Origin: Plantago elongata
Taxonomy: Eukaryota > Streptophyta > Magnoliopsida > Lamiales > Plantaginaceae
DNA length: 64,000 nucleotides
Direction: 5' to 3'
Assembly: GCA_036897095.1 (NCBI GenBank)
Contig: JAYMSP010000021.1
Coordinates: 1-64,000 of the forward strand
Under the pieces are notes generated by a model, which saw only the letters and a list, made by a program, of their open reading frames with translations, made no database searches and was not told where the DNA came from. Position numbers and translations under genes: made by a program. Below, in pieces: positions 24,399-37,600 of this stretch (position 1 is the stretch's first letter; the number at the start of each line of letters is the position of its first letter).

Positions 24399-27208
24399 TC
24401 ATCTTGGACCTGAAAGTTCCATTGCCTGTGCAAGCAACGAAGAATCATCCGTCAGGTCTGAATATCGTTCAGACGAGGAAAGTTCTTGCGTTTTGAACTT
24501 GCTCGGTTCTAATTTCTGAGACGCCTCCCATCTCTCGGCTAGACCATCGCCTTCAAGCATGCGAACTACTTCAGACATCTTTGGTCTTAAGCCTGGAAGA
24601 TATTGAGTGCACAGTAGTGCCACTTGGACCATTTCCTCTAGCTCAATCCTATCATAGTTGCTTTTCAAGTCCTTATCAACGAGTTCTTCTATTTTCTTGT
24701 CTTGGTGAAGTTTCTTCACCTGAAACATGGTTTAGCACCATTCAGAATTTTCTGCAAAACATGCTAAATTTGGATTGAATAATATGGACACTCTGCTTAC
24801 CCAATCAAGAATTGCTCCTTTCTGATTAGCTGATTTGCCAAATTGTAATGCTCTTTGTCCTGTGATTAGTTCGAGCAAAAGGATCCCAAACCCAAACACA
24901 TCTGTCTTCTCGGAGGATTGGCCAGTCGAGAGATATTCAGGAGCTATATGTCCCACAGTGCCACGTACAGCAGTTGTGACATGAGAATCTTGATGATCCA
25001 GAAGCTTTGCCAACCCGAAATCTCCGACCACAGCCTCACAATAGTCATCAAGCAATATATTTGCGGCCTTGACATCTCTGTGGATTATCTTTGGATCACA
25101 CTGCTCATGAAGATATAATAATCCCCTTGCCGCCCCAATCGCAATTTTCTTTCTCGTAACCCAATCTAGTACTGGTTTTGCTAAATAAAAGAAAATGAAT
25201 AGCATTAGAAGCAATCAAGCAAAACAACTGTACATTGATGCAGATTAACCTAGTTTCGTTCTATTTTCACTGATGCAGAGTAACTACCTTTGAGGCGTGA
25301 AGCAACACTTCCATTCGACATGTAGGGGTAGACCAGAAGCTTCTCTGTTGGTGTCATGCAAAAGCCATACAGTCTGAGGAGGTTTCGGTGAACAGCTAAG
25401 CTGATCATTTCGACTTCCGTCTGGAACTGTTTCTCGCCACCTGTTGTGCTACCATCTTTAAGTCTCTTCACAGCAATAGCAGTGCCACCCTTTAGGAAGC
25501 CTTTGTACACGTTGCCAAATCCACCTTTTCCGAGAATGTTCTTACTGCTAAAGTTATTAGTCGCAATCTGCAGCTCTCTAAACTGAAACATCCTCAAGTT
25601 TCCAAGTGAAACTTCCTCGTGTCGACCATCTATTCATTACAGAATTCCAATTGAAGATATTTAGCTACTTTGTACTAATCATAGTATAAAAAATGCAGAA
25701 TACTACAAAGAAAGATATCTAACCATTAACGTCGAAGAACTGCTGCCTTTGTCTTTGCCTTCTCCACAAAAACAGTCCAAATCCAAGGATTAGCAAACAG
25801 ATGCTCAGAAGGCTTGTTCCAAATGCAACAGCAAGTTTATGGTGTTTCGGTTTCGTAGAAGTAACAGCAGCTATTGATAACACAGACGAAATCGTCAGGA
25901 TAAACAAACTTCATATAATCTTTCAAAAGTGATGAGTAGTTCACTTTTTTACATACATTCTGAATTGTTCAAGGTCATGGATATTGGAATCAATGTAATG
26001 CCACCTTTACATTCCGGCTCTGATCCCGTATCACATATGGATGGGTTTCCGATTATACTACAAGACCAAAGGAAGACAAATGAGCATTGCCATTACACTT
26101 AACAAAACACGACTAAGATAAAGTTACAGATTCAATCTTTACTTGAATGTCTTGGAAGGGAGTTTAGGCACAGGTCCACTCAAGTTATTGTAAGACAAGT
26201 CCCTAAAATTAGCAAAAGAATACAAATTTTAGTTTATTTCCCTGATCATATACATTATACAATACTAGATGTGATTCAACATGTAAAAGGGCATTACACA
26301 AGAGAAAGCTGTGTCATGTTGGCCAAAGTCATCGGTATCTCTCCTGATAAACTGTTATTATTCAGCCTCCTGATTCAGATAACAGGCCATGTAAGTTCTC
26401 TACATTTATAACACCTTTTTCATTACTTATTCACTTATCCTTGTGAAAAACATACTCACATGTACTGTAAAGTTCTCAGGTTTCCTAAAGAAGGAGGTAT
26501 GTTGCCTGTGAAGAAGTTATTTGAAAGATCAAGTGTCTGAAGCTTTGACAGCTTCCCAATTTCAGCTGGGATTGTTCCTGTTATGTTGTTGCTTTGCAAA
26601 AATCTGCAAACTTGCTAAAATTAGCTCAGAACAGAAACCAACTTTGGAAAACCTGACCAAGTATGCAACTTTGTTGGCCTTACATTACTTGAAGATTAGT
26701 CAAATTCCCAATGCTTGGAGATAGAGGCCCTGATAAACTATGGCCAGGAGTACCTCTACACAAAAATAACCAATAAATTAAATGTAAATGAAAAAAGAAA
26801 CAATTTCAAGACATTAAAATGAAGTAAAGAATCTAGCTTTAAATGCAACAAAAAGCTTACAGTCCAATCACAAGATTTTCAGGAGAACAAGTGACCATAG
26901 TCCAAGAACAAGGATCAACAGCATTCCCATCCCAATTCTCAAGAACACTATAAGGATCCTTCAAGTCAGCTTTTATACCCATCAAAGCTTGAACTGCATC
27001 CAAACCAAACAATTACTAAAAAAGACTCCTCTTTTAATCCTTTCAAATACAATCAAGAGAGAAAGCTATAAACTTGGATATGAAATAATGAATGTTGCTT
27101 ACCTTCAAAGTTTACACCTTTGGGTGAGAGCAAGCCAATAGCAGAGCTACAGAGGGCTAGGCTTATGATTGCGAAAAGGGTTGCTTCTCTCTCTCTTGTG
27201 ATTGCCAT
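24399..27208 (-). CDS. NIK: NSP-interacting-kinase-type LRR receptor-like kinase
   Basis: Eleven exons: 27103-27208, 26861-26993, 26684-26755, 26460-26603, 26298-26369, 26143-26202, 25957-26057, 25724-25870, 25288-25629, 24801-25180 and 24399-24719, giving 625 residues. The 72/144-base LRR exons are typical of LRR-II kinases. Order: signal peptide, [18 protein letters not shown] cap, [11 protein letters not shown], about five LRRs, juxtamembrane [10 protein letters not shown], membrane helix ([20 protein letters not shown]), then a kinase with [13 protein letters not shown] in [25 protein letters not shown] and activation loop [18 protein letters not shown]. The C-terminus AMELSGPR and the LLSPKGVN start mark NIK rather than SERK. 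NIKs are plasma-membrane kinases in antiviral immunity (geminivirus NSP targets) and translation repression. All catalytic residues look intact. NIK1, 2 or 3 orthology is not settled. Confidence 0.95.
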
Positions 27209-27419
27209 TGATGTTAGAAGCAGGAAATGAAACAAACAAAATCAAGAATGGAGAGTAATAGTAATTGAATTGAGTTGAATCTATACTGTTTCGCAGTGAA
27301 GTAGAATAGTGTGATAGCTGATAATGTTGGATTCTTGATATCTATGGTTGCAGAAACTCATTTTTTTTTCTGGCAGAAGAAAGAAAAGCTGTTGAATTGT
27401 GTGTGTAGTGTGTCGTATA

Positions 27420-29467
27420 AAGGAAACTAGCATGCCTATCACGGGTCAGGAGAAGCCATTTTTTACTTGCTTAAAAGAATCACCAAGAATGGGATCAATT
27501 CTTTTTTAAATTGGAAAAAGGGCTTCTTGGTTCTGTAATAAGAATATAATTCTAACAACTACCAAGTTAAACCAAGTTAAAGTAATAATAAAAATAAGAA
27601 AGATGGAGAAAAATATATTTTTAGTGATAAAATGTGTAATTTTTGTGTAAAGTTAAGATTATTTATTATTTGTTAGTGCTAGAGTACTTCATTTTTTAGT
27701 AATGTATGAAGTTTGATTGAACGATTAAAAATGATAAATGTATAAAGTTTGTTTGTACGGAGTAATATATATTTTTAACTTTTACAGTGAGGCATTGGGC
27801 GTACTTTGATAAATTGAGTGTTTTCGATCAAGCAAATGGGGTAATGGAAAGGAAAGAGTGCGAAAGAGGGATTATTTATACATATATTGGTAAGTTGTTA
27901 ATAAAATGGAATGAGTATATCTCCATATATAAAACATAAGGGCAAGGCTATATACTATTCCACCTGAATTTATTAAACTGAATAGTGTTAAATTAAACTG
28001 AATTAAAGTAAGATATAAATTATTACTAAGCTGAACTGAATTGAACATAACTGAATTGGATTAAATTTAACTAAACTGAAATAATTTTAAGTTCGAAAAG
28101 AACAAAGCCTAAAAGATGTGTAAAGTACATAAACGGTAATGATATGAATTTCAACTTGATATTTACATTTAGATATATATTAAATTAATTTATCATAGGT
28201 AAAATAAAATTGAATTTTTTTAATTACTATTGCTTTATTGGATTAATGAGTTTAATAAAGAGAATTTAAATTGATCTTTTGTAAACTCGTTTGTTGTTTA
28301 CAAATGATGAGTGGAACTTTAACAAATAAAAAATGTAACGGAAAGTTGAGATCGAAATGAAGTTAGTATATTAAACTCGTTTTATTTTGAGGAAACAGAT
28401 TCATAGTGATTCCTAATTTGCAAAGATTCACCAGCTAATTTAAGTAAACTAGTCTATTGTTGAAATTAGGAAACAGGCAGAAATGCGTCTTTGCTTCATG
28501 ATTAGTTCACTAGGTTTCCTAATTTTCTACTTGAGGATTCAAAATTTTGGAGCATATAATCTAAAGACAAAAGAAGCAAGCAAATGTAATCCCTACACAA
28601 AATAATCCAAACAACTTTATGGGCCCATACCCTGGTGCAGTCACTTGCTACCTAGCTATCTTGTTACTTGGATTTTGGAAATGTGCACTGTACATGCATA
28701 AAAAGGACATAATCTTGTCATTATCCCCCTTAACTTTATGCACTTAACAATTGCTTTACATAAGAAAAGATTAAAGAAAATAAAATTAAAAACAATACAT
28801 CTATACAAACCATATAGGCTATAGTAATGTGCAATGATGGGATAGGACAGGAGGGAATCCAACATTCCCTGAGTTTGGCCATTCAATAAAGTCCCAAAAA
28901 GTATAATCCATCATTTAAAAGAATGTGAGGATCTCAATACATGTTGTCTTAGAGATTGATAATGTATGGTTTTTGGTCACCTTCTCCCATGACCATAATC
29001 CAAACCAATTTTACAAGATTGCACCACCATGTTGTGGGGTATCATTGTTGCCTTTCCTTTTTGTTGCCTTTTCTTTTTGTAAAAACATTATTATTAAGGG
29101 CGTTTTAAAGTGTCTGACCACCTTAATTTGGGATGAAAGTTCAATAATTTTGATTTTGTGTAAAAAAAAAGGTGTCACACTTTTATAAAAGAAAAAATCC
29201 CACGTCTAGCTTGAATCATGAAGGTGGTGATATTTCTTAGAATGAGCCCCATTTACAGGAGGTGGTTTTGATTATGGGGAGACAAACTTTTCTCTTGCAA
29301 TTTCCCTTTCTTCTTTATCATATATGTCCAAGACCACACATAATTAATGAGATATACAATATTTATGATCCGATCACTTCTTAAAAAAATGATGTTGTTG
29401 TAAAAATTACAAATCAAATTATAAACTCGGAGTCGCGAATTTACTGTCTAATCGAACCTATAAACAT
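27420..29467. other. Intergenic with MITE remnants
   Basis: NIK promoter region followed by AT-rich DNA. Around 27970-28090 the motif AAACTGAA/GAACTGAA recurs at short irregular spacing, like the interior of a low-complexity MITE. No gene found. Confidence 0.5.
27575..27763. mobile_element. Decayed Stowaway-type MITE
   Basis: Read on the minus strand it starts TTACTCCGTAC and continues AACTTCATACATT...CTTTACACAAAAATTACACA, matching the element at 13041-13287 in the other orientation. The left end is poorly defined. Confidence 0.6.
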
Positions 29468-29470
29468 TTA

Positions 29471-29629
29471 AGGGTTAATTGTCATAGTATTAAAATCGCT
29501 CCATTTAGCTCGATGAACATTGATTTGGCCTAAAATACACTTCAAATACCCTATTTCAATTCCATTCCAATCACAATTTTACCAAAAATCCATCCAAATA
29601 GTCATTTGAGTGCCATGTCAACCAGCCTC
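29471..29629. mobile_element. Tourist/Harbinger-like MITE, 159 bases
   Basis: Flanked by TTA on both sides (29468-29470 and 29630-29632), with degenerate inverted ends AGGGTTAATTG / CAACCAGCCTC. The interior (ATTGATTTGGCCTAAAATAC) closely matches the 159-base element at 58020-58178, so they are copies of one family. Confidence 0.75.
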
Positions 29630-29632
29630 TTA

Positions 29633-31590
29633 GTTATGATAGTTGATAACCTCTTGTACTTATCATTTAATAAATGATCTGTTCGGTTAAATGATCTGTT
29701 ATGACCGAAACGAGTTTATTTAGTTTTGCAAATTATGCGATGTTAAAAAATGAGAAATCACTTTTGGCATTAATTACTCCTGTCCTTTGCCATGGATAGA
29801 ACGAGAGGTAAAATGTGAGTGGGTGATTCCGACTTGATCTGATCTTATGAATGTAGGGCATGGAGTTGGTGTATGACATGTAGTTGGTAATGTTGATTTG
29901 TATTTTTGTAATTGTACACTGTGCAATGCTTCAATCAATGGACTCCAACTATTCATTGGACTGGTCAAACATCACAGTGAAACCAAAATCCATCACCCCA
30001 CAACTGAAAAAGACGAGAGAAACTCCCAAAAATTAAATTGAATCTAGTTATAAATTTTAATCTTAATATTTGTAGAAGGAAGTAATATTTTATATTTGAA
30101 ATGATGTATCAATACATATTTTAAACAATGAAATACTGATCAGTTAGTTAGTAACACAATTTTCTTTTAATAAATTTGAAGTCGGTACACTCTCTACCAT
30201 TTAAATATTTTGTTATACCTTACACAAATGATATCATGTGAAAAAGGCTGGCCATTTGAATTGAATGTACACAACACGCATTAATTGTTTCATTAAATTG
30301 AGAAAGATCCAAAACCTAGGACATAATCTGAGTAGTGGGATAATGAGGTTATGATAGAACAAAACACAATGAAGCTCACTCATTGTCCAAATTTTAATAA
30401 TATAAAGAAAAAGAAGGGAAATGAAAATGGACTAGACATGAGAAAGGAAGAAGGTGGTGTCGAAAATCAAATTGACAGGGCTGTAGGATCGATTGAGTAC
30501 AGCTGGTGGGTATAATTGTCTTTTTCATCAGTTGGATGCTTCGGTGGGTTAAGTGAACTGGAGAATTTACACTCAACCACCTTTTCAAATAATATATAAA
30601 TAATTAAATCCCTATCATTTTAAAATTTATAATGAGGTTCAATTCAGATAAATAGTTGACTTTCTGTTAAATATCTTCTTTATATCTGAATTAAAATATA
30701 TTTTTATAAAAAACTATATTGAATAATAAGGAACAAACCATTTATTTTAATTAATAAATATTAAAATTATTAATAAATTATTTTCTTTTAAAAATCGAGG
30801 AAGAATATAAATAAAAATTCATCTTCTCCATATCCATTTTCTTCTCTTTTGTTTCCTCCTCCTTCTTTTCTTCTCTTATTTTTTTCTTCTTCTTCTACTC
30901 TCCATCTGTTACACATCTCCGATTGGAGTTGTAACCAGAGCTGCTTACATAGCTCCCATACGACCTCTTACAGCTCCGATTGGAGCTGTTTACACAACAT
31001 AGCTCCCATCCGAGCTTTTACGACTCCGATTACAGCTTCGCTCAGAGCTGCTACTTCATCCGAGTTGCTCTAATTAGAGCTTTTGTCTCCAATCATCTCC
31101 AACGGAGCTCCGATTCCGATTAAAAGAAGAAATGAAAATTGTTTTAGGTGTTTTGACATTTATTGAAACCTTAAGAATTTGTTTGAGGTTTTTGAAAACT
31201 CAAAGTCATTATGTTTGAGAAAAAGTTGTTTGGAATATTAAGAAATGATAAAGAAGAAGATGCAATTAAAGAAAAGAGAAATAAATTTAATAATTAAAGA
31301 AAAGGGAAAAGATAATGAAGTAATTAAAGAAAAGAAAAATAAAATGAATATTTCACTCTCTTTCACATCAAGTTTGACTTTTGAACCTCAATGTAAATAT
31401 TTATTTGTCCCAGTTCAAAGATTGTCCTTCATAGTTAAATTGAAAACATTAGGGACCTAAGCGTTTATATGATATCTAAAAATGTGGTCATACGTAAATT
31501 GCCAATTCGAAGTAAATGGCATGGCAACTAACAGCCCCTCTAGTTCCGATCGATGCTTGGGACCAGTGGCTCCAAACCAGTAACTCCAAA
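29633..31590. other. Intergenic, minisatellite-like block, no gene
   Basis: AT-rich flanks around a GAGCT-rich repetitive block (30905-31115). A pyrimidine-rich CTTCTTCTTC stretch precedes that block at 30826-30900. The open frame across it has no recognisable domain. Confidence 0.5.
30905..31115. repeat. GAGCT/CTCCGATT-rich degenerate minisatellite
   Basis: Variants of CTCCGATTGGAGCTGT, ATAGCTCCCAT(A/C)CGA and AGAGCTGCTTAC recur about every 20-60 bases. The units are imperfect and several are self-complementary (AGCTCC/GGAGCT), so the strand could fold. No family assigned. Confidence 0.55.
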
Positions 31591-31592
31591 TG

Positions 31593-31840
31593 TGTGGCTG
31601 TTTGAATCGAAATTATAATTGAATCCGTTCAAGTTGGGGTAAATTAATAAATAGTAACTAAATTGTAATTGAGTTGTTAAATTTGTGTACGATATATAAT
31701 TGAAATTGTATAAGATTTTATAGGTTGAGATTGAGTGAGAATTGAATTGTAATTAAATTGAGTAAGAATTAAATTAAATTATATTTTAAACAATAATTAA
31801 TAAATTGTAATAACTTATCCAAACACCAAACAGTTGGCCC
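31593..31840. mobile_element. Diverged Tourist-like MITE
   Basis: Ends resemble GTGGCTGTTTG and CAAACAGTTGGCC. The interior (GTAATTGAGTTGTTAAATTT...ATTTTATAGGTTGAG) is similar to the interior of the 7778-8019 element. Exact ends and target duplication are uncertain. Confidence 0.5.
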
Positions 31841-32056
31841 ATGGCTCATCACGTTAGTTCATAGAGACTAGAGAGAGTGGCCAAATGCGTCCTCGATCAG
31901 ACCTTCTCGAATACACCATCCGTTTTAGTATCTAAATTGGTACAATTGTTAAAGGAAATGAGTAAAAAATAAAAGATTTATATTACGTTTTAATTCATTA
32001 ACTACTATATATGATATTGCGAGATGAAATATATAAAGTAACAAAAGATGGAGAAC

Positions 32057-32846
32057 TGTAGCAAGTAAAGTTGCACAAATGATAATTTAATTGATCTTAA
32101 TTTAAAGCGGGTACAAATCTCTAGTCTAATTCTCTGATTCTAGTTGCCTAAGACGATGAACTTGGATCTTCAAATTCTTCAGTCTAGAACTTGTGATTTC
32201 AAAGTCGAACGAATGTCGATGTGAGGGCCTCTTGGCTTGAACTCGGATCAAACTGACGAACTTGTAGATGTTTAGGGCGAGCAATGACGATCTTCTTAGA
32301 GATTTGATGAACTCTTCGAAGAATGTTTCTTGATCGTCATAGAACTTGGCTTTAATCTTGCTTCATGTTGATTGATCGTCTAGAAACGTTTCTCCAAGAG
32401 CGCATAGGCTTCTTCTTGGATCAAACGGTGACTACTTCTTGATCTCCAAACGAACTGCTTTAAGATTTGATCGGACTCTGAGGCGGATCCCAGGAGGCAG
32501 ACGGCGGCGCTTCGCATGATGGTGGCGGTTTCTCGAAGAAGGCGATGTTCTTGCAGCAGACGACATATATCGAGAAGGCGGCAATGCTCGAAGAAGACGC
32601 TTGTTGCTCTTGCTCTGGAGTGATTGTGCTCTTGATGCTTGTGATTGTTTGTAAAATGAAGAAGGGAATTAATCTAGTTATATGTGGTGAGAGGTACTTC
32701 TAGAAGCATGGGAATAGGAAGCCCGTGATCCGGTCCAATACTCCTGGTCCATTTTTATCACTTGTAGGCTTAGCCCATTACTCATAGTCCAATTTCATTA
32801 TACGTAGTCCAGTTTGATCGTACGCAGTAATGCGATTTCTTCCACA
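32057..32846 (-). mobile_element. Probable solo LTR of an LTR retrotransposon
   Basis: Read on the minus strand, a block of about 790 bases starts TGTGGAAGAAATC and ends TTTACTTGCTACA, giving TG...CA ends. Its interior is GC-richer than its surroundings and has the A/C-rich TACAAACAATCACAAGC style often seen near LTR transcription starts. No adjoining polyprotein region is visible, so it reads as a solo LTR fossil. The flanking five bases do not match well, suggesting considerable age. Copia or Gypsy membership cannot be told. Confidence 0.45.
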
Positions 32847-34659
32847 TTGACCCATACCATATGACTTAATTTAATTTTATATACTAGGAAATGACGTCTA
32901 GTAATTTTATTTTGAAATTTTATTTTGTAAAATTTCAAGATACTAGAAAAATCACATTTTTTATTTTAATATATAATTTTTTTAATAATGACAAAATTTG
33001 CTCGTCTACAAGAACTATTACAGGCCAAATTGTGTCCAAAAGTTTTGTTTGGATTAAATTCATCATTCCATATTGTAAAATGAGTTTATCAAAAATAGCA
33101 AGAACTCTATTATCCAGAATAGCAAGAACTAATATAATAAATCTCGGTCCCTTTCGCTTCGATTTCACTCCCGATTAATAACAGTAACTAATCATCACAA
33201 GTTGATTGCATTTTGTCGTGTATTTGATTCACAAGGATTTAGTAAAACAAGACCAAACCTGTCAAATAGAACAATCCAATCAACATTTTCAGTGATTAAT
33301 TTGAATTTGGTCCGCTTAACATAGATGAAAATGTCGGTAAAAATCAGAATACAATGCATGTATGAATGGTTAGGTCACACTCATGGCATTTTGCTCATCG
33401 AAATGTCACATTCACCTCCAGAAACAGGACGCATGCCACCCATTCCTCACAGAGGACTCACGACTCATTTTCTTGTCTTGACCACAATACATTCATCATT
33501 TCAAATGTTAGTGCCAAATGTAAGATAAGAGATCAATACGATGAACATGAAGATAAAGTACCTAACATACCAGTTCAAAAGAGTGATACATTCAATCTGT
33601 AGGATCGAGCAACGAGAAAAGTAATGTTCAGAATGAATATGGAGCTATAAATACGAGAAGAGTATTAGACGAAGAAGAGTAATTAGACGACAATGGAAAT
33701 TTTGAGAAATGTGCTTCACAAGTACCCACATATAGTTAACGGGACCTATGTTGAGGCATACAAAATAAAGACCAGGTTTTGAAATAAAATTATGGGGCAG
33801 TAAGGAAATCATGATGCTTGTGGAAACCAGGATTTAGTGCATCTCCACCAGTGCCACAGCATTCAGCTTTGTTTCTTGTTTCTTGTTTCTTGACCTGAAC
33901 CAAGGCCGACCAAAAAGTTGCAGTCCCTGTCATGTGAATCAACAGTCAATTTCAAAGTTGAGTAAAAGTTAAGGACATGGTCTTAGAATTTTGCTTGAAG
34001 CATACAGTAAAAGATTATCCTAATGTTAAATTGTTCACAGCCAGAAACTGATCAATGAAAACTACTGTGTACAATGGAAGGTTCATAATTTCGGAAGTTG
34101 CTGGGTTCCGATTTTCTTGTTAAAGCATAAACAATTACATACCAGTTGAACAGAGTAGTGAAGTAACAGGGATTTCTACATGCAATTCTACCACTTAGTT
34201 TGATTCTGCATTTTTTAGTTATAGAGTTGGGGAAGAGAGGAAGACCATGAAACTCTTCTGCCAAATCTTTTACAATTCACATCAAAGTATTGACTCCCAA
34301 TGATGAATAAACATTAATGGTGAAGTGGTGTAGGAGAATGAAAAGAGAGCTTCAGTGTCCTGTCAAGAGTACTGATGGTAGAAAGGAAAATTTTAACCTT
34401 CAACAGCATGGTACTCCAGGAATATATGAACTTACAATCGTTCACTGACAGGTTCGTACATTTTTAATTTAGTTAAATACAATTTTTTTAGTATTTGGCA
34501 ATTATAGATGAAAATCAACAGCCTTTACATAATTCATCAAACTGATGAACGTATTTCTGAAATTCTCAAATCCACATGATCACCACCAGGAGGGCATTAA
34601 AAAGAAAATCACTTATAAAGGATAAAGGAACAAAAAAACTCAAACCTGCAAATATCTGA
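32847..34659. other. Intergenic and LeuRS 3' flank, no gene recognised
   Basis: AT-rich. A short repeat TAGCAAGAACT appears twice at about 33100-33130. Several open frames of 60-80 codons have no family resemblance. The last few hundred bases probably include the LeuRS 3'UTR. Confidence 0.5.
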
Positions 34660-37600
34660 TCAACTGAAGAATATTGCAGTCGGACTTCCAGGGGAAGGTG
34701 GGTTCGATTTCAAAACAGAAGCATGAGCTCCTGCCTTGGCATTAGCATCAGCATCAGTGGCTGACAAGATCTCTACATTTTCCAGCCCCAGCTGCCTCTT
34801 GATCAATTCAACATTCTCCACAAGAACTTCAAGTTCCCCAAAAGGTAGCTTCAGATCCAGCGCCTGAACACCGACAGCCCTCACTTCATCCTTCTTGAAC
34901 CTCATAAAAGGCATACAGAGCTTCTGAATTTGTTTGAAATTGCCTGAGCGACCAATTTCACTATTCTGCAGTTCAGCTAGAATCTCTTGGTCAGGAGCAA
35001 AAGTGCCAGTTGAGACGTCAAATTTCCTCTGCAATATGTTCAAACACTCCTTGTTCCAGCCGTCATACTGTTCGTTAACAAAAATCAATCCTCTTGACAG
35101 CTTAATTTGAGCATTCGATGGTGGATTGGGTTTGCCTTTCTTTGATCCAGACATCTGCTTCTGCAACAGCTTCCTCATCGAGACAATGGTATCTTGCAAA
35201 TACTTGTTTGCCCTTTGCAGAGTAAGATCTGGTGAATCAGCCTTGGGCCACCCAACTTTAACAATGTACCCATCTTTCCTCAACAGCTCTCTCCACACAT
35301 ATTCAGCATAATGGGGGCAAATTGGAGCAATAAGACGGGTCTGAACATCCATAAACCGCCACAACAGATCACGGTTCATTCCAAAAGAGCCACAAGACAA
35401 ACGATACTCATCACGAGCCGCCTGAAGATCGTAGAAGCCACTCTTTAAAGCTTCACGAAACATGTAATCGCCATAGTTCTTCTCGGTGTCATTTACAGCT
35501 ATGTTCATTGCATTAGCAAAGACACGATCTGCATATGCGTCCGGTGGGCCACTACGCAGAGAGGACTCTGCAGCTTGAACCTCTTCCATCCATGAGATTT
35601 CTTTAGTAAGACGCAAAATTGCAGCATTTGCTGTATCAAATACAAAATTAGCATCGTCCATTCCATCACCCGCATCAGCAAGTGAGAAACGTGTTGCATC
35701 TGCCGAAAATTCTTGAATAGCTTCACGGAGAGTTCTGAAATTGCCAGTAGACTTTGACATTTTCTCGGAATTCAACATAATATGACCGTTGCATCTAAAA
35801 CCCCTTGGCCAGTGATGTTGGGGCATCAGAGCTGTATGATTGTACAAACAAAACGTAAGATGATTCTGAATGAGATCCTTTCCAGACACTCTAAGATCAA
35901 ATGGGTACCAATATTCAAACTCTTGCTTCATCTTATTGAGAACAGAAGAAGATATATCAGATGATTCAGGATATGGTCCACCGACAAACAAGAAATTCCA
36001 CACTTCATCAGTTAGTTGCTCCGGTTTTACCCCAGATTTGTCCCGTCCATACATATCCCCTCCTTGCAGCATATGAGCCACAGTGTAATAAGCCATATAA
36101 AGTGTTGAGTCGGATAAAGACTCCACCAAAAATTCTTCATCCCAGGGAATCCGAGTTCCAAGCCCAAAATTTCGAGAACAGGCCCACTGATTTAACCAGC
36201 TAAGGGTGTGCTCAAAGCCGTGCCGAGACTCCTCAGAGTACAGATTCATGCCAGCCAAACACTCCTCTGTAGCTTTTCTCCATTCTGGTTCTCCATAACT
36301 AATATACCACTGATCCGTCAAAGCCACCACACATTCATCCCCAGATCTTGACATTACTTTCTTTTCAGGCTCACTGTACACCAGGGCCTGCTCCATCTCC
36401 AAAAGTTTGTTCCTGATCAAATTTTTGGCCTCCTGAACTTTCATTCCTGCAAACTCGCCGATTATCATTGTCCCCTCATAAAACCCTCCCTTATATATTA
36501 TTTTCTTTGCCTCATCAAGCTTGTCCCTTTCATTTTGGCTTTGAATTTTTTTGTCAATGCAGATTCTTTCAGCAGACTTGTCACCAAAATCAGGGTGGTG
36601 AATGATTGGAATAATCTCAAGTGGCACCCATTCATCCTTCACATCATACTTTGCTCTGAATGGTTGCTTTCTTTGTAAATCACGGAGGGCCATATAGTCA
36701 TCTGGAGAGTCACTGGGGACACTGGTCACAATTCCTGTACCCTTATCGGTAAGAACTGACAACATCGGCAGAGTATATATTACTCGATTTGCTAGAGGAG
36801 ACCTCAATGGCAAGCCGATAAGATCTTGACCAGTCAGTTCAACCAAACAAGTTGGGCTCTCTGGAACACGAGACAGCTTCTGATAAGCCAAGTTCAGAGC
36901 AGCTCTTTTGGTACATATAAACACATCGGAGTCATTAATTTCAAATGCTCCATACTTCCCATCAGGTAATACCCAACAATTAGTTTGCCCATACATTGTT
37001 TCGGGTCTCAAAGTAGCGGCAGCAAGGTACACTTTCTTTCCTTCCAAAACACTCATCTTGGGTGGGAATGGTGACACAACCTCCATTTTTATGAGGGTAT
37101 ACTCCTGTGGCAGAACACCCTCACCAGACGCCCGGTCGTGATCAGCGCAAGGTTGACCATCTAAGGGAGAATAAACAGCATACCTTAACGCTTTGACAAT
37201 TTTTCCAGTTGCTTTCAATCTTCTCATCTGCCATCGTACAAAAGAATCGAAATACGGGTTGATGTCTGTAGTGATAAATGTGCGTCTCCAATCACAACCC
37301 AGGCCAAATGCCTTCAAATCTTCAACGGCCAGGGGTGGAAAAAAAGTCAACCAGTGATACGGATCAGTAAACCGAGCAATCTCCTCGTCAGACAGACCAA
37401 AACTTTGCATTATCTCCCATTGGTACTTTACAGTGCCAGTTTTAGCAACAGCCTTAGATTTCTTTCCCTTAAAAACACCCGGCTGCGACTGATTTTCACT
37501 CTCACTCTTTGATTTGTCCTCTGGGGCACCACTTTCATCTTCCACAAGTGGAAACACAGGCGGGTTGCCAAATTTCTCAATTTCACGACTGATTTTATCA

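Noticed and set aside
30849-31073. 74-codon plus-strand frame
   Set aside because: It is a translation of the minisatellite units, with no domain and biased composition.
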